A stretch of DNA of 64,000 nt from JAEUIE01 sp047602475 (lineage in GTDB: Bacteria > Planctomycetota > Planctomycetia > Gemmatales > HRBIN36), in assembly GCA_047602475.1 (NCBI GenBank), contig JASGHE010000002.1, positions 2,046,001 through 2,110,000 on the forward strand, given 5' to 3'. The notes beneath the pieces were generated by a model. It saw nothing but the letters and a program-made list of their open reading frames with translations, ran no database searches and had not been told where the DNA came from. The position numbers and the translations under genes are program-made. Every line of letters begins with the position of its first letter. Positions within the stretch are counted from its first letter, which is position 1. Positions 1-8,270 of the stretch are shown here, piece after piece.

Positions 1-1
1 T

Positions 2-481
2 GCGCTTGTCATCGACCGAGAGTCCTTTAACACTGCTCATCCGCACTATCAGATACTTGCAAACTGGGTGCATAACTCGCTTCGCCTAATACGAAACACA
101 CTTAAAGACCTCCAGTCGTCGGCGAGAGAGCGGAAGGCGGAAAAGGAAGAAGTAAAGGCCAAGGCTGCGCTCGAGGCCACGGTTGACGAACTGATCTTAG
201 AATACACCGATCTCGATCCGGGAGATGTCGCCGAGGTGGTCGTCGTGGAGGACGACGATGAATTGGATGAAGCGGTCGAAGAGGGTAAGGTCGCTTTCCT
301 CCGGGAAAAAATTGCGAAAGCAACAGGCGCGACCTCAAAGAAGCCCGACTCATGGCGAGAATCGCATGTTGCAGCAGTGGCGCGCCTGCTCGAAGCACAC
401 GGGCTCCTGCAAGACCTCGACAGAGACGATCAAACGGCATTGATTGGCGGAATAGTAAAGTTGTTCACCATCAAAAGCTGA
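2..481 (+). CDS. C-terminal part of an unrecognised protein (5' end outside window)
   Basis: The frame is open from the left edge, so only the last 160 residues are seen. It begins ALVIDRESFNTAHPHYQ, continues into a charged helical stretch rich in K/E/R (about visible residues 38-60, likely coiled coil), then an acidic patch (EVVVVEDDDELDEAVEEG) and a leucine-rich tail. The opening phrase is reminiscent of the end of GHKL/Hsp90-like ATP-binding proteins, but no ATP-site motif lies inside the window, so that is a guess. A GTG at 68 could be read as a start, but the frame stays open upstream of it. The next gene starts 24 bases after the stop on the same strand, which suggests one operon. Confidence 0.6.
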   Translation, partial: ALVIDRESFNTAHPHYQILANWVHNSLRLIRNTLKDLQSSARERKAEKEEVKAKAALEATVDELILEYTDLDPGDVAEVVVVEDDDELDEAVEEGKVAFLREKIAKATGATSKKPDSWRESHVAAVARLLEAHGLLQDLDRDDQTALIGGIVKLFTIKS

Positions 482-504
482 TCCACGACGAGGGTTTATT
501 GCCT

Positions 505-1638
505 ATGCCCGCCTTGGGAAATTTTTCCGATGACCTCGTGCCCGCCATCGCTCCTGCGCCAGTAGTGAAACGCGTATTGAAGCCGCTCAGCTGGTACAGG
601 CCGAGGAAGCAGTACATACGCAAATACCAGTGGAATCACGAAATAGTTCAGCATATCATCAACAAGCGCAGTCCCGAGGACGGATCGATACTCCGAGTAT
701 TCGGTCTTCCATCATCTGAGTACCTCGACTTGCTCAGCATGCGTGCTGTCTGCGAAAAGCATCAACAGAAAGTCCAATACTTAGGCTTCAATTCGTCGTA
801 TTTACCTCCAGACTCGGATACCGAATCTAAACCCAAGAAGCACTTCAAAGAGGCGGTTGACATATATTCCGACTTACAGGCGAAACGGATGATTGAATCG
901 TCATCCTTTGTTCACACGTCTTCATGGCTTTATCCAGGCAGGTTTGAGTTGCTCCGCCATGATGACGCGGCCTGCTGGGTTGTCGTAGATCGATTTGCCA
1001 ATTTCGATGTAATAAATCTCGACATCTGTGGTTGCATCGTCGATCCCAACAACAATAAGGCGACCTCGGTTCTTGAAGCGATTTCAGAGATTCTTCGCTG
1101 GCAAAGCGTCAGGCGTTTTACGCCGTGGCTGTTCTACGTAACGACCTATTGCAAACCGGAAGACGTGAACCGCGAAGCCTGCCAGACATTGATTGACGCC
1201 ATCAAATCGAATGCGGACAACCACGAGGAATTTCGCACCGCCTTTCGCAAGAAGGTCAATATAGAAGTTGATGATTTACACGCTTCCTTCCGTGACGAAG
1301 ATACCATGTTGCCAAATCAGAGTACCTTCATGGGCCTGTTCGCTCTAGCCATCGGCAAGTGGCTCTCTTGCCGATTACAGATGCCGAGCCCCTGCTCCTA
1401 CATCTCCATGCTGCCAAGCTTCTGCTTTCGTCATGTTGATGACGACGACCCAAAGCCTTACGACCCACACACCAATCCATGCCTGCTGTCACTGGCATAC
1501 CTTGTCGAGCCATCGCCCGAAGCCGGCGATATAGGCATCGCCGCCAAGAAGCCGACAGCAGTACGTACTCCATCAGCCAGATACCTGAAGCACGCAAAGC
1601 AGATCCTCAACAAGGCGTTCGACACAAAGGATCTCTGA
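505..1638 (+). CDS. Unrecognised protein with Rossmann/methyltransferase-like features
   Basis: A 377-residue protein starting at ATG 505, with a purine-rich GACGAGG about 11 bases upstream. Near the N-terminus it has a basic segment (WYRPRKQYIRKYQW, about residues 28-41). A run RVFGLPSSEYLDLL (about 64-77), then YLGFNSS, then FDVINLDICGC (about 163-173) is spaced like motif I and the acidic motif of Rossmann-fold methyltransferases, but no canonical GxGxG is present. A late segment carries several Cys and His (CSYISMLPSFCFRHVDDDD). It probably forms an operon with the upstream partial gene. The frame just after its stop keeps coding-like sequence (see 1637-1759), so the true C-terminus may be 40 residues longer. 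Function unknown; a defence or DNA-modification role is only speculation. Confidence 0.75.
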   Translation: MPALGNFSDDLVPAIAPAPVVKRVLKPLSWYRPRKQYIRKYQWNHEIVQHIINKRSPEDGSILRVFGLPSSEYLDLLSMRAVCEKHQQKVQYLGFNSSYLPPDSDTESKPKKHFKEAVDIYSDLQAKRMIESSSFVHTSSWLYPGRFELLRHDDAACWVVVDRFANFDVINLDICGCIVDPNNNKATSVLEAISEILRWQSVRRFTPWLFYVTTYCKPEDVNREACQTLIDAIKSNADNHEEFRTAFRKKVNIEVDDLHASFRDEDTMLPNQSTFMGLFALAIGKWLSCRLQMPSPCSYISMLPSFCFRHVDDDDPKPYDPHTNPCLLSLAYLVEPSPEAGDIGIAAKKPTAVRTPSARYLKHAKQILNKAFDTKDL

Positions 1639-1759
1639 CATTTTGCTCGGCACGAACACGGAGAAACGCCGGGAGATGATTGACGAAACGACGCAGCTAC
1701 TCGTGGGGTGCGGCTTTAGTGCATCTGATGTACGGGCCTTTTTGTCGAAACACAAATGA
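1637..1759 (+). other. Probable displaced C-terminal tail of the 505-1638 gene (+1 frame)
   Basis: Directly overlapping the stop of the preceding gene, the +1 frame reads DILLGTNTEKRREMIDETTQ and on to LSKHK before a TGA at 1757-1759. There is no good start codon or ribosome site for it as a separate gene. Removing one T at 1636 would turn AFDTKDL-stop into AFDTKDLDILLGTNTE, a smooth continuation. I read it as the true end of the upstream protein separated by a one-base indel. Confidence 0.5.
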
Positions 1760-2206
1760 CTTAGGGTATCGATGTGGCAAACTAGGAAGGCAAGTTTACG
1801 TATTGAACAATTCAACGGGCTTTCCTTAAAGCAGAAGTAATAGTCATTGATTTTCCAGGTCTTCTCAAGCGATGACTCACCAGCCTTTTATGGGTGTATC
1901 CACCGAGTCGGAATAGGGCTTGAGTAGCTGTCATGAACTGGAAATGGCGTTTCTTTACGTTCAATGTTTGACTATTCGCGTTAAGCGAATGTTCCTGATT
2001 ACCACGGAATGACCCCGTTAGGCAAGTTGATCGCCTTGCAGGGAACATCTGGGCGTGACCTTCCCGACTTCAATGATTACAGATGAATTCCGATCAAAGC
2101 AATTCTACGAATAGGCGATAACCTTTCAGTCGAAGGTGATCAGCCGCCCATTTGACACCTCGTGGTTTTGAGTGCTATCCTTAAATCAAGTCACGGAGGA
2201 CTGCAC
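1760..2206. other. Intergenic region, no gene seen
   Basis: No convincing coding frame. It holds a small perfect hairpin (ATTCGC..GCGAAT, 1975-1991) and, at its right end, promoter-like elements for the next gene. No tRNA or named RNA was recognised. Confidence 0.5.
2152..2181 (+). promoter_or_regulatory. Candidate sigma-70-type promoter
   Basis: A perfect TTGACA at 2152-2157 is followed after 18 bases by TATCCT at 2176-2181, about 25 bases before the ribosome site of the gene at 2207. Match to consensus only; planctomycete promoters are poorly characterised. Confidence 0.3.
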
Positions 2207-2572
2207 ATGACATTTCTGATTCATGGCGACGATCTTCTGCATCTGCCCGGTTTTCATGCCACCCATTCGGGCGGGCTGTTTTTTCACATTTACGATGCAG
2301 AGGGTGAACATGTCACGGCGTCGCCGTTGCGGTATGAGCGGTTCTATTCGCTTCGTCCCGAGTGGATCAAACCGGGCGATAAGATCAAGACGATCGATCA
2401 TCAGTTGATGGTCATCGATTGGATCGTCCGGGAAATCAAAGAAGAACAGGGCGAGCCGATGATGTTCGGCAAGGCGCTGCGCCGGGGCCGTGCAGCCAAT
2501 CTGAATTGGGCCAATGACCGGGTGCTGGCGGCGATCAATCAGTTGGAAGGCGAGGCGACGAAGGCGGCTTAA
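2207..2572 (+). CDS. Hypothetical protein, 121 aa
   Basis: The start at ATG 2207 is chosen for the strong CACGGAGGA seven bases upstream. The product is soluble with no signal peptide: MTFLIHGDDLLHLPGFHATH at the N-terminus, a conserved-looking centre (YSLRPEWIKPGDKIKTIDHQ), and an alanine-rich helical end. No family was recognised. It stands alone, 40 bp upstream of a GGGAG-type repeat and 140 bp before comB. Codon use resembles neighbouring genes, so a real gene is likely. Confidence 0.7.
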   Translation: MTFLIHGDDLLHLPGFHATHSGGLFFHIYDAEGEHVTASPLRYERFYSLRPEWIKPGDKIKTIDHQLMVIDWIVREIKEEQGEPMMFGKALRRGRAANLNWANDRVLAAINQLEGEATKAA

Positions 2573-2581
2573 CCTGGCTTG

Positions 2582-2618
2582 CTCCCCTCTCCCTACTCTC
2601 TCCCCTGGGGGAGAGGGA
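2582..2618. repeat. GGGAG/CTCCC palindromic repeat, family A copy 1
   Basis: CTCCCCTCTCCCT..CCCTGGGGGAGAGGGA forms an imperfect hairpin between two genes. Related copies lie at 7907-7950 and 25243-25288. This kind of short GGGAGAGGG repeat is widespread in bacterial intergenic DNA. Confidence 0.55.
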
Positions 2619-2711
2619 ATGAGAATGCAAGTGGCAGCGACCTTGGCCGAGGCATACAATTCCTCCTGAATCATCACTGCCTCCGCCAGCCTGGCAAGTA
2701 TTAACTGTTTG

Positions 2712-3503
2712 ATGAGTGTTATGCCTGTTGCCTCGCTTCAAGTCCATTTGCTACCCAACCTTGTGGAGGCTTCGGCGCTGCGGGGTGGTGTGGTTATTGT
2801 GATCGATGTGTTGCGGGCCACCACTACGATGGCTCATGCTTTTCATGCAGGAATGCAGTCGATCTACCCAGTTGGGGATATCCCCACTGCACTCACCCTG
2901 GCTGAAGAACTCAAGAACTCAGGCGAAAAAGTTCTACTGGGGGGCGAGCGTGGCGGCGTGATGATTTCAGGGTTCGACCTCGGCAATTCCCCCGGAGACT
3001 TTTCGTGGGAACGCTGCAACGATCACATCCTCGTTTTCACCACGACCAACGGCACCCGGGCCTTGTTGCATGCTCAAGGTGCAGAACGGGTCATGACCGT
3101 GGGGTTTGTCAATTTCAGCGCCGTGTGCGAAGTGCTGTTGGCTGAGAGTCGGCCTATCCATTTCCTGTGCGCTGGTTCTCAGGGAGAGGTGGCTCTTGAA
3201 GACACGCTCCTCGCTGGGGCGTTTATCTCCGCGCTGATTCCCCATAAGCCGAAGATGATCAACGACAGCGCACGCATGGCCTGGGACACGTTTGAATGCC
3301 ATGGCCTGGTACTGGAGGAGGCGCTGCGTCTTTCAGCCGGCGGAGTCCAGTTGCAATCGGTGGGACTGGGGGACGACATTCCCCTGGCGGCTGCGGTCGA
3401 TCGGCTCATGCTTGTCCCGGAAAGCCGTTTTGACGGCAAACGTCGACTCTATTTGAACGTCGGTTCCGTGGGTCTGGAAAGACGCCTTTGGCCCGGCAAG
3501 TAG
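2712..3503 (+). CDS. comB: 2-phosphosulfolactate phosphatase family protein (ComB)
   Basis: A 263-residue ComB family member. Family hallmarks are in order: VVIVIDVLRATTTMAHAF (about 22-39), LLGGERGG (about 77-84), FDLGNSPGDF (about 89-98) and VFTTTNGTRAL (about 107-117). ComB is a Mg-dependent phosphatase that removes phosphate from 2-phosphosulfolactate in coenzyme M synthesis. In bacteria without methanogenic metabolism the substrate is uncertain, and no other coenzyme M genes lie nearby. Either ATG 2712 or ATG 2721 could be the start; there is no clear ribosome site. It stands alone, tail to tail with the lipoprotein gene that ends at 3505. Confidence 0.9.
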   Translation: MSVMPVASLQVHLLPNLVEASALRGGVVIVIDVLRATTTMAHAFHAGMQSIYPVGDIPTALTLAEELKNSGEKVLLGGERGGVMISGFDLGNSPGDFSWERCNDHILVFTTTNGTRALLHAQGAERVMTVGFVNFSAVCEVLLAESRPIHFLCAGSQGEVALEDTLLAGAFISALIPHKPKMINDSARMAWDTFECHGLVLEEALRLSAGGVQLQSVGLGDDIPLAAAVDRLMLVPESRFDGKRRLYLNVGSVGLERRLWPGK

Positions 3504-3504
3504 A

Positions 3505-3945
3505 TTACCGCTTGAGTTCAAACGTAGGCAACTTGTTAGCCCCTTCTTTTATTGTGCATCGCAGCGGCGACTTCTTCGGATCGGCATAGATCGCCGGTAA
3601 TTGATTCGGGCCATTGCGTACCTTCTCTTCCCCTTGGAGGACGAGTTGCTTCCAGACGATGGTCACAACATAGTCGCCGACCGGAATGCCATCTTTGTCG
3701 GCCCAGGTGGTCGCCTGGAACTGCCCGTCGTCTCGAGTGACCGCGGTCGGCAGCAACTCCATGGCGCTTTGTTGCGGGTGAAACGTCAGTTGCGCCTCGG
3801 GGACAGGCCTGTTGTCCAGCAGAACCTTTCCGCTGGCAGGTTGGCACACGGGGCGAGCAGGCCCGGATTGGCAACCGATCGTCAGCAAACAACACAGCAG
3901 ACTGCCGAGCAGTCTGCTGTGTTGCGTATCAAGATGGTAGATCAT
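3505..3945 (-). CDS. Small lipoprotein with carboxypeptidase-regulatory-like (beta-sandwich) domain
   Basis: A 146-residue lipoprotein. The start at 3945 gives a signal peptide ending in the lipobox LLTIGCQSG; earlier starts would run inside the upstream gene. The mature part begins SGKVLLDNRPVPEAQLTFHP and ends ANKLPTFELKR, the layout of planctomycete carboxypeptidase-regulatory-like lipoproteins. Its ATG overlaps the stop of the DUF1559 gene (ATGA), so the two are translationally coupled. Lipoproteins of this type commonly sit beside DUF1559 genes in planctomycetes; their role is unknown. A paralogue at 14637-15059 shares the KGRVLYNSQPL and LPTFELK segments. Confidence 0.85.
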   Translation of the reverse strand: MIYHLDTQHSRLLGSLLCCLLTIGCQSGPARPVCQPASGKVLLDNRPVPEAQLTFHPQQSAMELLPTAVTRDDGQFQATTWADKDGIPVGDYVVTIVWKQLVLQGEEKVRNGPNQLPAIYADPKKSPLRCTIKEGANKLPTFELKR

Positions 3946-4907
3946 TCGATATCCGTGACGGCTTCGCCGCCGTTGCGTGTGCTGAGGGCACCCAGTATCC
4001 AGAGGCTGGTCGATTCGGGAAGGAATCGAACCGAACCGTCGGCGAAGGCGAAGTTGGCGCCGTTGGGGTGCATGCTGTAGAAGCAGTGGCCCCACTCGTT
4101 GGAGTTGTTGATCTTCACCGGGCCGGGAATGGTGCCGAACGAAGCGTGCCAGGGAAGGCGCTGGCCGATCATGTAGGCATTGTCTGTGGTGGCCCAGGCA
4201 CCTCCACGGGCCCGAACACGGGGAGTGCCGGTATAGTCAACGGGGAAGAACTGGCGTCCCCGGTAAACATCTTCACGACCGGCGCACTCACCCAGCATGA
4301 AGGTGTTGGTAGTGCCATCAAAGATGGTATCGATTCGGTTGACCTTGTTGAGCGTAGCACTGAACCAGCAGATAGCCCCACGCAGATCGGCGTTGACGTT
4401 GAACTGCTCGGTCGGGGGCAGGGAGTTATTGATGTCGGGATGAACGCCTGCCACAGCAAAGTAATCGCCACACAGGCCCGTCTTGTTCGGCGGGGTTGTT
4501 TCGGGTTTGTCCTGAATGCGATCAGGATTTGGTGTGGAGGGACATTGCACGATCTTCATCTTTTTGATAACTACATCGCGGTTTGTTCCCACCCACCACG
4601 GAATGGTGTCGTTGTAGTCTTTCGCCAGGTTTTGAGCTTCGACGTAGGGAAGAGTATAGGCCATCCAATTCGTCCAGGCTTGCGGCCCGGTGGAATCGGT
4701 ATAAGCCAAAGGGAATCGCTTGTAATCGTTATGATAGTTATGCAGAGCGATCACCAATTGCCTCATGTTGCTTCCACAGCTCATACGATCTGCGGCGGCC
4801 CGGACCTTTTGAATAGCCGGAAGTAACATGGCCATCAAAAGAGCGATGATGGCGATGACCACCAAAAGCTCGATTAAGGTGAAGGCTGGCCTGGTCTTTT
4901 GACGCAT
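3942..4907 (-). CDS. DUF1559 domain protein with type IV pilin-like N-terminus
   Basis: A 321-residue DUF1559 protein. The start at 4907 sits behind AAAGGAGAC. The N-terminus MRQKTRPAFTLIELLVVIAI is a prepilin (class III) signal, with a cleavage and N-methylation site before FTLIE and a 20-residue hydrophobic helix. The C-terminus carries HPNGANFAFADGSVRFL, the H-x9-DG motif of the family. Planctomycetes encode dozens of these pseudopilin-like surface or periplasmic proteins. It is coupled to the downstream lipoprotein gene and divergent from the kinase gene at 5118. Confidence 0.95.
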   Translation of the reverse strand: MRQKTRPAFTLIELLVVIAIIALLMAMLLPAIQKVRAAADRMSCGSNMRQLVIALHNYHNDYKRFPLAYTDSTGPQAWTNWMAYTLPYVEAQNLAKDYNDTIPWWVGTNRDVVIKKMKIVQCPSTPNPDRIQDKPETTPPNKTGLCGDYFAVAGVHPDINNSLPPTEQFNVNADLRGAICWFSATLNKVNRIDTIFDGTTNTFMLGECAGREDVYRGRQFFPVDYTGTPRVRARGGAWATTDNAYMIGQRLPWHASFGTIPGPVKINNSNEWGHCFYSMHPNGANFAFADGSVRFLPESTSLWILGALSTRNGGEAVTDIE

Positions 4908-5036
4908 TACGTCTCCTTTCATTGACAAAACACTGTAATTCCAAAGAATCTGGCCCACTTTCACTGAAAAGCACAATTTGACAGCCGGCGAACGGCTCTT
5001 TTGCTTGGCAAATCCTATTTGTGCTTTACATTGATA

Positions 5037-5048
5037 GTGTAGCTACAC
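5037..5048. promoter_or_regulatory. Perfect 12-bp palindrome between divergent genes
   Basis: GTGTAGCTACAC lies in the 210-bp gap between the divergent DUF1559 and kinase genes, where an operator for either gene would be expected. No cognate regulator is known. Confidence 0.3.
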
Positions 5049-5117
5049 CATAGTAGTGTGTGCCTGGGTCTCGTTTGGCATCACTATTTTACAGTAATTT
5101 GAGTCACCTCAGCCCGC

Positions 5118-7901
5118 ATGAATCGCACGCCCATCGAATCTTTCCTGGATTTAACACGCAAGAGCGGATTGGTAGATACCGGTCGTCTCAATTTCTATCT
5201 GGAACGACTTGAACAGCTGGAACCTATTCCGGAAGATTCCAAGGAACTGGCCAGCATCCTGGTACGCGATGCGGTGCTGAGCCGCTTCCAGGCGGATCAA
5301 CTCATCGCCGGAAAATGGCGCGGGTTTTACGTTGGACGATACCGGGTCATAGAACGTATTGGCATCGGCGGTATGGGGCAGGTCTATCTGGCTGAACACC
5401 GCACGATGAAGCGGCGATTCGCCATCAAGGTGCTCCCCCGTGCCAAGGCAGCCGACCCCGCTGCCCTGGAACGCTTCGAACGAGAAGCGCGGGCCGGAGG
5501 CAGTATCGATCACCCCAACATCGTCAGAGCTTACGACAAAGATCAGGATGGCGATCTCCATTATCTGGTGATGGACTTTGTCGATGGCTGTAGTCTTTCT
5601 GAAATCGTCGCCGCGACCGGGCCGATCGATCCTCTCCGCGCGGGCAACTATCTCTACCAATCGGCCCTGGGTCTCAAACATGCCCACGATTCGGGTTTGA
5701 TCCATCGTGACATCAAACCTGCCAACATCCTGATCGACAGGCAGGGCGTCATCAAGATTCTCGACATGGGCCTGGCCCGCTTCTTCAACGATCATGACGA
5801 CATGATCACTAAGAAGTATGATGAAACTGTTTTGGGCACGGCAGACTATCTCTTGCCGGAACAGGCGATCGACAGCCACAGCGTGGATATCCGTTCGGAT
5901 ATCTACAGTCTCGGATGCACCTTCTACTATGTGCTGACCGGGCAACCTCCCTTTGGCGAAGGGTCCGTAGCACAGAAACTGATCTGGCATCAGACTCGCA
6001 CTCCGAAGCCTTTGACGGACATTCGTTCCGGGGTGCCGGCCGATTTGAGCACCATCATCGCCCGCTGCATGATGAAGAAGGCAGACGATCGGTTTGATTC
6101 GCCGGGTGAACTGATCGAAACGCTGAAGCACTATGCCGATATGGTCTATCCGCCAACCGACGCGGAACTTGCTGACCTCAGTCCCATGGCGCGGGGTGTT
6201 CCGTTTGGCGGCGAGACATTGGCGGGGATGTCGGTCGGGCCGGCATCGGTCTCACCGGTAGAACCTGCGGAATCCCGTGATCCTGATTCCAAGTCACCCA
6301 TCTTCGATTCGCAGCTGGTTAAGCGTGGCGGTGAAGATAGCACAGTCAATATCCGCAGTGGTGACAGCTCTTCCAAGGGCATGAAAGCGATTCCAGCAAC
6401 ACCTGACGCCTCACCGGTACTTCCTTCGGTTCAGCCTGCACCGACCGTACCGATGATGGTAACCCCAGCCAAAGCGGCAGGCATCGCCCCTCGGCCTGAA
6501 TCCTCGCCCCCCTTTATTATTGGCAAGGATCCACCTTCGCCTCTACTCCCAAACAAGGCTCAGCGGGATTCTTATCATTCACCGCTGCCTTTCCCTTCAC
6601 CACTGGGAGAGAAAAAGCTTGAAGTGATGCCGACCAGGGAAGGACCCTCCAAGGATAAGGAAGATGAGCTTGGTGCCTCCAGGTTTACCTGGCCATGGTT
6701 GGTGGGCATCATTGTGGTGCTGGGGCTTCTCCTGGCCACGGTGCTCTATCTGGTGCTGAGAAACCGTGGTGGCGGCACAGTTGGCACACCGACGGCACCT
6801 GTGGTGGTGGCGTCTCAATCGCAGAAACCCGCAGGTCCCAAGACGTGGTACGTTGCCAGGAACAAGCTGGATGGCATAGATTTCACCACCATTAACAGCG
6901 CTCTACAGGCGGCTAATTCCGGGGATACCATTGTCATCTCCGATCGGCAAAGTTACGCGGAATCGTTGAACCTGACTCCACGCACCAATCCGAAAGGGCT
7001 GAAGTCGATCACGATCCGCGGCGAGATCAGCGATGACGGTAAGCGCGCCAAGATCATTCCGCCGCCTGCGCATCAACCCGTTACACCGCTGGTCCTCATC
7101 GAGGACATGGACGACCTTACCATTGTCGGCTTGCTAATTGATGGTGAAGACGCTCTACAGACAACGGTTCAAATCAAAGGAAAGTGCCCTAACTTGAGTC
7201 TGGAAGATGTCCGTATCGAGGGCTTTCAACAACATGGCATCGTGGTGGACAGCTTGACCGGCACCGGTCGTCGCGAGGCACGCTTGGAAAAAGTTCACAT
7301 TCGCCAGAACAACCTGCAACCGGCCCAAACAGCGGTTCGGCTTCAGGGCGGTGTGTGTGAAACACTGAAACTGCGTCAGTGCCGTATCCAGGGCGCGTTC
7401 GACTCCGCTATATGCTTTGCAACCCCTGTGCAAGGTTTTTTCATGGAACAGTGCAGGCTCTTTGGCGGCAAACGCAAGGCCCTTCTCTGGGCTGATTCAA
7501 TTCCAGCCAATCAGCGGATGAACGTGACTCTTCAACAGAACACCTTCTGGGATTTTGACGCTGGTCTGGTTCTGGAGGTCCCGGTGAACGCCAACGACGT
7601 TTACTTCACCGTGCGAAATAATCTGTTCTACCAGGTGAAAAGTCTCTTGCAGATTGATGCCGCCAAGGCGAAAATAAAGCCAGAGAGTCTGAAAGGCGGC
7701 TTGGCCGGAATGGGCAATGTCTACGATACCTCAGGCAGCGGACCTGGTGTAGCAGCGCTAGTGCCGATGTTTGGGGTAAAGGGTCTGGCATTCACCTTGA
7801 ATACCAGCCCGACTCCCCCCAACGAGTTTCTTCGCTTTCCCGCTACCAGCCCTTTGCAGAATGCCGGTGAACGCAAGGATCCGGTCGGCGCCACCGAGTA
7901 A
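5118..7901 (+). CDS. Membrane Ser/Thr protein kinase with beta-helix extracytoplasmic region
   Basis: A 927-residue kinase. After a 73-residue helical N-terminus come the glycine loop (GIGGMGQVYLAEH, 82-94), catalytic Lys104 (FAIKVLP), the catalytic loop HRDIKPANIL (196-205) and DMG at 216-218 in place of DFG, a common variant in planctomycete kinases. The activation segment ends GTADYLLPEQ. A Pro/Ser-rich linker leads to one transmembrane helix (about 525-548, WLVGIIVVLGLLLATVLYLV). The remaining 370 residues start with DFTTINSALQAANSGDTIVI and look like a right-handed parallel beta-helix (pectin-lyase-like) placed outside the membrane. It probably senses or binds an extracytoplasmic ligand and phosphorylates cytoplasmic targets. 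Single gene, divergent from the DUF1559 gene. Confidence 0.93.
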   Translation: MNRTPIESFLDLTRKSGLVDTGRLNFYLERLEQLEPIPEDSKELASILVRDAVLSRFQADQLIAGKWRGFYVGRYRVIERIGIGGMGQVYLAEHRTMKRRFAIKVLPRAKAADPAALERFEREARAGGSIDHPNIVRAYDKDQDGDLHYLVMDFVDGCSLSEIVAATGPIDPLRAGNYLYQSALGLKHAHDSGLIHRDIKPANILIDRQGVIKILDMGLARFFNDHDDMITKKYDETVLGTADYLLPEQAIDSHSVDIRSDIYSLGCTFYYVLTGQPPFGEGSVAQKLIWHQTRTPKPLTDIRSGVPADLSTIIARCMMKKADDRFDSPGELIETLKHYADMVYPPTDAELADLSPMARGVPFGGETLAGMSVGPASVSPVEPAESRDPDSKSPIFDSQLVKRGGEDSTVNIRSGDSSSKGMKAIPATPDASPVLPSVQPAPTVPMMVTPAKAAGIAPRPESSPPFIIGKDPPSPLLPNKAQRDSYHSPLPFPSPLGEKKLEVMPTREGPSKDKEDELGASRFTWPWLVGIIVVLGLLLATVLYLVLRNRGGGTVGTPTAPVVVASQSQKPAGPKTWYVARNKLDGIDFTTINSALQAANSGDTIVISDRQSYAESLNLTPRTNPKGLKSITIRGEISDDGKRAKIIPPPAHQPVTPLVLIEDMDDLTIVGLLIDGEDALQTTVQIKGKCPNLSLEDVRIEGFQQHGIVVDSLTGTGRREARLEKVHIRQNNLQPAQTAVRLQGGVCETLKLRQCRIQGAFDSAICFATPVQGFFMEQCRLFGGKRKALLWADSIPANQRMNVTLQQNTFWDFDAGLVLEVPVNANDVYFTVRNNLFYQVKSLLQIDAAKAKIKPESLKGGLAGMGNVYDTSGSGPGVAALVPMFGVKGLAFTLNTSPTPPNEFLRFPATSPLQNAGERKDPVGATE

Positions 7902-7906
7902 GTTAT

Positions 7907-7950
7907 TTCTCCCCTCTCCCCTGAAGGGAGAAGGGTTGGTGATGAGGGGG
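7907..7950. repeat. GGGAG/CTCCC palindromic repeat, family A copy 2
   Basis: CTCCCCTCTCCCCTGAAGGGAGAAGGG followed by a TGAGGGGG tail, immediately after the kinase stop. It could form a hairpin in the kinase mRNA 3' end. Confidence 0.55.
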
Positions 7951-7994
7951 TGCATAGCACTTGTCTCATTCACTTAGCGTTCAGGAGTTCAACG

Positions 7995-8270
7995 ATGGAC
8001 GGCTTAGCAATCTTCGGTGCCCTCGCAGCCAGCGAAGGAACCAATGCGATGTCAATCCTTGCCCCCGCTGAGTTGCCGCCCGGGCATGTCTCCTGGACGA
8101 CCAAAGACATTGGCTCCGCCGACCGTGCCTTTGCCACCATCGAACAGCCTTCGCTGCTGCAAACGTGGATGGTCACCGGCGCCTGCGTGCTGGCCTGGAA
8201 GGAAGCTACCTTTGAAGGCTTCAAGAACAAAGACGAAGAGCCGGAACCAAAGAATGAGGAACCTGCCTAA
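7995..8270 (+). CDS. Hypothetical small protein, 91 aa
   Basis: The start at ATG 7995 follows TCAGGAGTT. The product starts MDGLAIFGALAASEGTNAMS, has a central segment with a short hydrophobic helix (LLQTWMVTGACVLAWKEA, about 57-74) and ends in an acidic Glu/Pro tail (KDEEPEPKNEEPA). No family was recognised. Its stop overlaps by one base the start of the DUF1080 gene, so they are very likely translated together. One weak membrane segment could tether it. Confidence 0.65.
   Translation: MDGLAIFGALAASEGTNAMSILAPAELPPGHVSWTTKDIGSADRAFATIEQPSLLQTWMVTGACVLAWKEATFEGFKNKDEEPEPKNEEPA

Noticed and set aside
1676..1759. Independent 27-codon gene from ATG 1676
   Set aside because: No ribosome site. 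The same frame is coding-like further upstream, so a displaced C-terminus of the 505 gene explains it better.
1975..1991. ATTCGC..GCGAAT hairpin in the 1.76-2.2 kb gap as a terminator
   Set aside because: The stem is only six base pairs, lies over 200 bp past the last gene and lacks a T-run.
4010..4035. GGAATCGAACCG phrase resembling a reverse tRNA T-loop
   Set aside because: It lies inside the DUF1559 coding sequence (RFLPESTS) and has no cloverleaf partner.
5151..6131. Minus-strand frame of about 326 codons inside the kinase gene
   Set aside because: Kinase motifs are complete on the plus strand; the antisense frame shows no family features.
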